Shown here: positions 6,901 through 7,345 of the stretch, piece after piece | How the letters are laid out: every line of letters starts with the position of its first letter | Numbering within the stretch: the first letter of the stretch is position 1 | NCBI GenBank assembly: GCA_902806215.1 | Contig: CADCVT010000296.1 | Location: 1 to 7,345, forward strand | Direction of reading: 5' to 3' | Source: an uncultured Solirubrobacteraceae bacterium | Lineage (GTDB): Bacteria; Actinomycetota; Thermoleophilia; Solirubrobacterales; Solirubrobacteraceae | DNA: 7,345 nt | Translations under genes and position numbers: made by a program | Notes under the pieces: generated by a model | Databases searched by the model: none | What the model was told of the DNA's origin: nothing | What the model saw: only the letters and a program-made list of their open reading frames with translations

Positions 6901-7345
6901 GCATGCCGTCCTGATGGTCGGCGGACTCGAAGTCGTTGGACGCCCAGGTGATCACCGCGCCCTTGTCGTGCGCGTAGTCGATCGCCTCCTGCATCGCGGT
7001 CGACTGGCCGAGGCTCGCGACGACGAGGCAGAGCACCTTCGCGCCGGCGTCGACCGCGTAGACGATGCCCTCGGCGATGCGGTCCGGGCGGTCGATCGCC
7101 TCGTCGCCGAGCTTGACCGAGAGGAATCGGCAGTTCGGGCAGACCCCGGCGCCGAAGAGGCCGTTGTCGGCCTGGCCGGCGATGACGCGCTGCTCGCCGT
7201 TGGCGTGCTCGTAGCGCGACTGGTCGGTCTGCGGGTCGTTCGTGTCGCGGTGGAAGTTCCACCCGGAGATGTCGTCGGCGTAGCCGTTGCCGTCGTCGTC
7301 GCGGCCGTCGGAGAAGGAGACGACGAGGTCCTCCGGCGTGATCCC
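3959..7345 (-). CDS. Secreted S8 (subtilase) family protein with seven-unit FG-GAP/VCBS propeller and Arg-rich C-terminus (5' end outside window)
   Basis: The frame is open from the right edge (codon 1 at 7345) to TAG 3961-3959, 1128 residues. The signal peptide and catalytic-Asp segment lie beyond the window. Residues 13-31 (DGRDDDGNGYADDISGWNF) are the stretch that follows the catalytic Asp in many subtilases. H47 in YEHANGEQ aligns with the catalytic His, then GVCPNCRFLSVKLGD (67-81), N137 in WASNDFE (oxyanion Asn) and S205 in STSQSTPIQAG (catalytic Ser), and GYGRPNVHKA closes the domain near 278. A beta-sandwich linker (about 287-411) follows, then a propeller (426-915), a fibronectin-III-like domain (about 938-1038) and a tail with 30 Arg in the last 85 residues, bracketed by C1046 and C1122. 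The motifs HGTH and GTSMAxP are altered, so proteolysis is uncertain. Likely role: large extracellular protease or binding protein. A GTG at 7036 is an internal Val codon, not the start. Confidence 0.88.
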   Translation of the reverse strand, partial: GITPEDLVVSFSDGRDDDGNGYADDISGWNFHRDTNDPQTDQSRYEHANGEQRVIAGQADNGLFGAGVCPNCRFLSVKLGDEAIDRPDRIAEGIVYAVDAGAKVLCLVVASLGQSTAMQEAIDYAHDKGAVITWASNDFESADHQDGMRFARVWPGNGVVADQTNRGGRTQPNDAATTTFRARSSVTSYGPHSLFSVSSDDGSTSQSTPIQAGVAAMVHSAGIQSGRPLDANEVMQVVRSTASFIGKLPCPTCFQGADDGREFNIQYGYGRPNVHKAMKAVREGAIPPTADIRSPDWYREFDPTRSGVVDIAAAVAAKRSTGYRWEIQVAPGPEPRDADFRAVASGSGAAPSTVRGKFDPASLPRSFWSGRYEAPTPDRSSIERYDVTIRVRVVDAEGRVGVDRRVIAVRHDDDEVLHVNLGSSAEASPALADLEGRGELDTIVATSDGVIHAIRPDGSRVPGWPVETNRARGLDPKYEQNYLGSPGWKSGRISLPREPVASPPAVGDLDHDGGLDVVVTGLDGTVYAWDARGRMRDGFPVQTDRQFARQAVPVPDTPFVRNPSTGNFGGAALADLDGDDDLEIVVGGWDARVYAWRADGKLQPGWPVGTEIPESMRKPPGTETYARDAKVATTPTIVDIDGDRRPEVVVALQDTAFGPSGSPVFGFVSAFSSKGTKRPGGALLPGFPVTLPAAAQGYGTAQDFVTEGVQTPAAYVQGGVPKLVANPGLFGSQTIDLRTRRMTPEQLGTLPAESAVNPPSPLVHFSSSPSVGRLGGDRGVSAVQAATGVVDIATAVATMPGLGSRVRHAQTAWNPETGRQRDGFVQPIQGLAAFSAPAIADVSGDGKPDTILGADSAALHAFDGVTGRPVPDWPKWTGGWTLFTPAVGDLDGDGKVEVAIGLREGLLRVWHTPGRADGNDQAWHWHQNDRNTGLHGEDTRPPAAVRGLRVKRTAGRSVVSFRASGDDWNAGRATRFEVFRSRRPIRGDVRGATRVATVEAESAGRTQEVTVRRPRTRVVRRYHFAVRGIDDAGNIGPLPGAAGPRCLSRRFFTIRLAKRAVSASVRIGDRRVRARRRGGRLTARVDLRRRVAGKITVRITERVRGRGGRITTRRSTRTYRLCRTRPRR
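3961..3968 (-). promoter_or_regulatory. Perfect Shine-Dalgarno of the racemase-like gene, embedded in the end of the subtilase gene
   Basis: On the minus strand aaggaggt ends six bases (counting from the AGGAGG core) before ATG 3955, fixing that start over the internal ATG for residue 9. The core is the last two sense codons (AGG AGG, Arg-Arg) of the subtilase gene, and its final t is the first base of that gene's TAG. Ribosomes finishing the protease thus release directly on the next gene's initiation site. Confidence 0.9.
4601..6070 (-). repeat. Seven FG-GAP/VCBS protein repeats (beta-propeller) inside the subtilase-like gene
   Basis: Degenerate coding repeats of the form A-x-x-D-L/V-D-G-D-G-x-x-D/E-I/V-V-x-G, most followed by a YAW/HAF strand and a G-W/F-P-V turn. 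Approximate units on DNA: 6070-5948 (ADLEGRGELDTIVA), 5848-5720 (GDLDHDGGLDVVVTG), 5647-5519 (ADLDGDDDLEIVVGG), 5458-5276 (VDIDGDRRPEVVVA), 5053-4970 (GRLGGDRGVSAVQAA), 4846-4706 (ADVSGDGKPDTILGA) and 4702-4601 (GDLDGDGKVEVAIGL). Seven units match a closed seven-bladed propeller of the integrin-alpha type. Five keep DxDxD-like or DxSGDG-like calcium loops; unit 5 has lost them, and the sequence between units 4 and 5 is an insertion of about 74 residues. Such propellers usually bind ligands or stabilise secreted proteins. Confidence 0.85.

Noticed and set aside
7034..7036. GTG as start of the subtilase-like gene
   Set aside because: The frame stays open to the window edge and upstream codons encode subtilase sequence (DDDGNGYADD, GVCPNC), so this is an internal Val.

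Overview
This is a very GC-rich window (nearly every third codon position is G or C). It looks like a chromosomal segment of a high-GC actinobacterium. The Arg-rich, Cys-bracketed C-terminal beta-domain of the large secreted protein resembles domains I recall from Solirubrobacterales/Thermoleophilia proteins. That placement is recalled from memory and was not searched.

Layout: two gene groups converge on a short terminator. On the + strand, positions 1-2443 hold the C-terminal cupin part of a regulator cut by the window edge, a BenE-family (benzoate/proton symporter family) membrane protein that overlaps it by 11 bases, and a secreted PQQ-type sugar dehydrogenase/Hhip-like beta-propeller gene. 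The true start of this last gene seems to be a non-standard CTG right after benE. Positions 2444-2542 are the only real intergenic gap and carry a strong two-part hairpin, probably a terminator serving both strands. On the - strand, the right edge to 2543 holds a very large secreted subtilase (family S8) with a seven-unit FG-GAP/VCBS propeller, a fibronectin-III-like domain and an Arg-rich tail. It enters the window without its N-terminus. It is followed after 3 bases by a Tat-exported, alanine racemase/D-serine dehydratase-like PLP enzyme.

How they work together: the cupin regulator and BenE pair suggests a small uptake locus in which the regulator may control the transporter. The minus-strand pair is tightly coupled: the last two Arg codons of the protease are the Shine-Dalgarno sequence of the racemase-like gene. 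Both products appear to be exported and both carry strongly cationic segments, so they may act at the cell envelope. The protease-like domain has altered sequence around its catalytic His and Ser, and the PLP enzyme lacks the Cys of the usual His-x-Cys metal site. Activity of either therefore cannot be assumed. The most unusual aspect of the window is this coupled, exported pair of subtilase-propeller and PLP enzyme. No RNA genes, CRISPR arrays, insertion sequences or attachment sites were seen.
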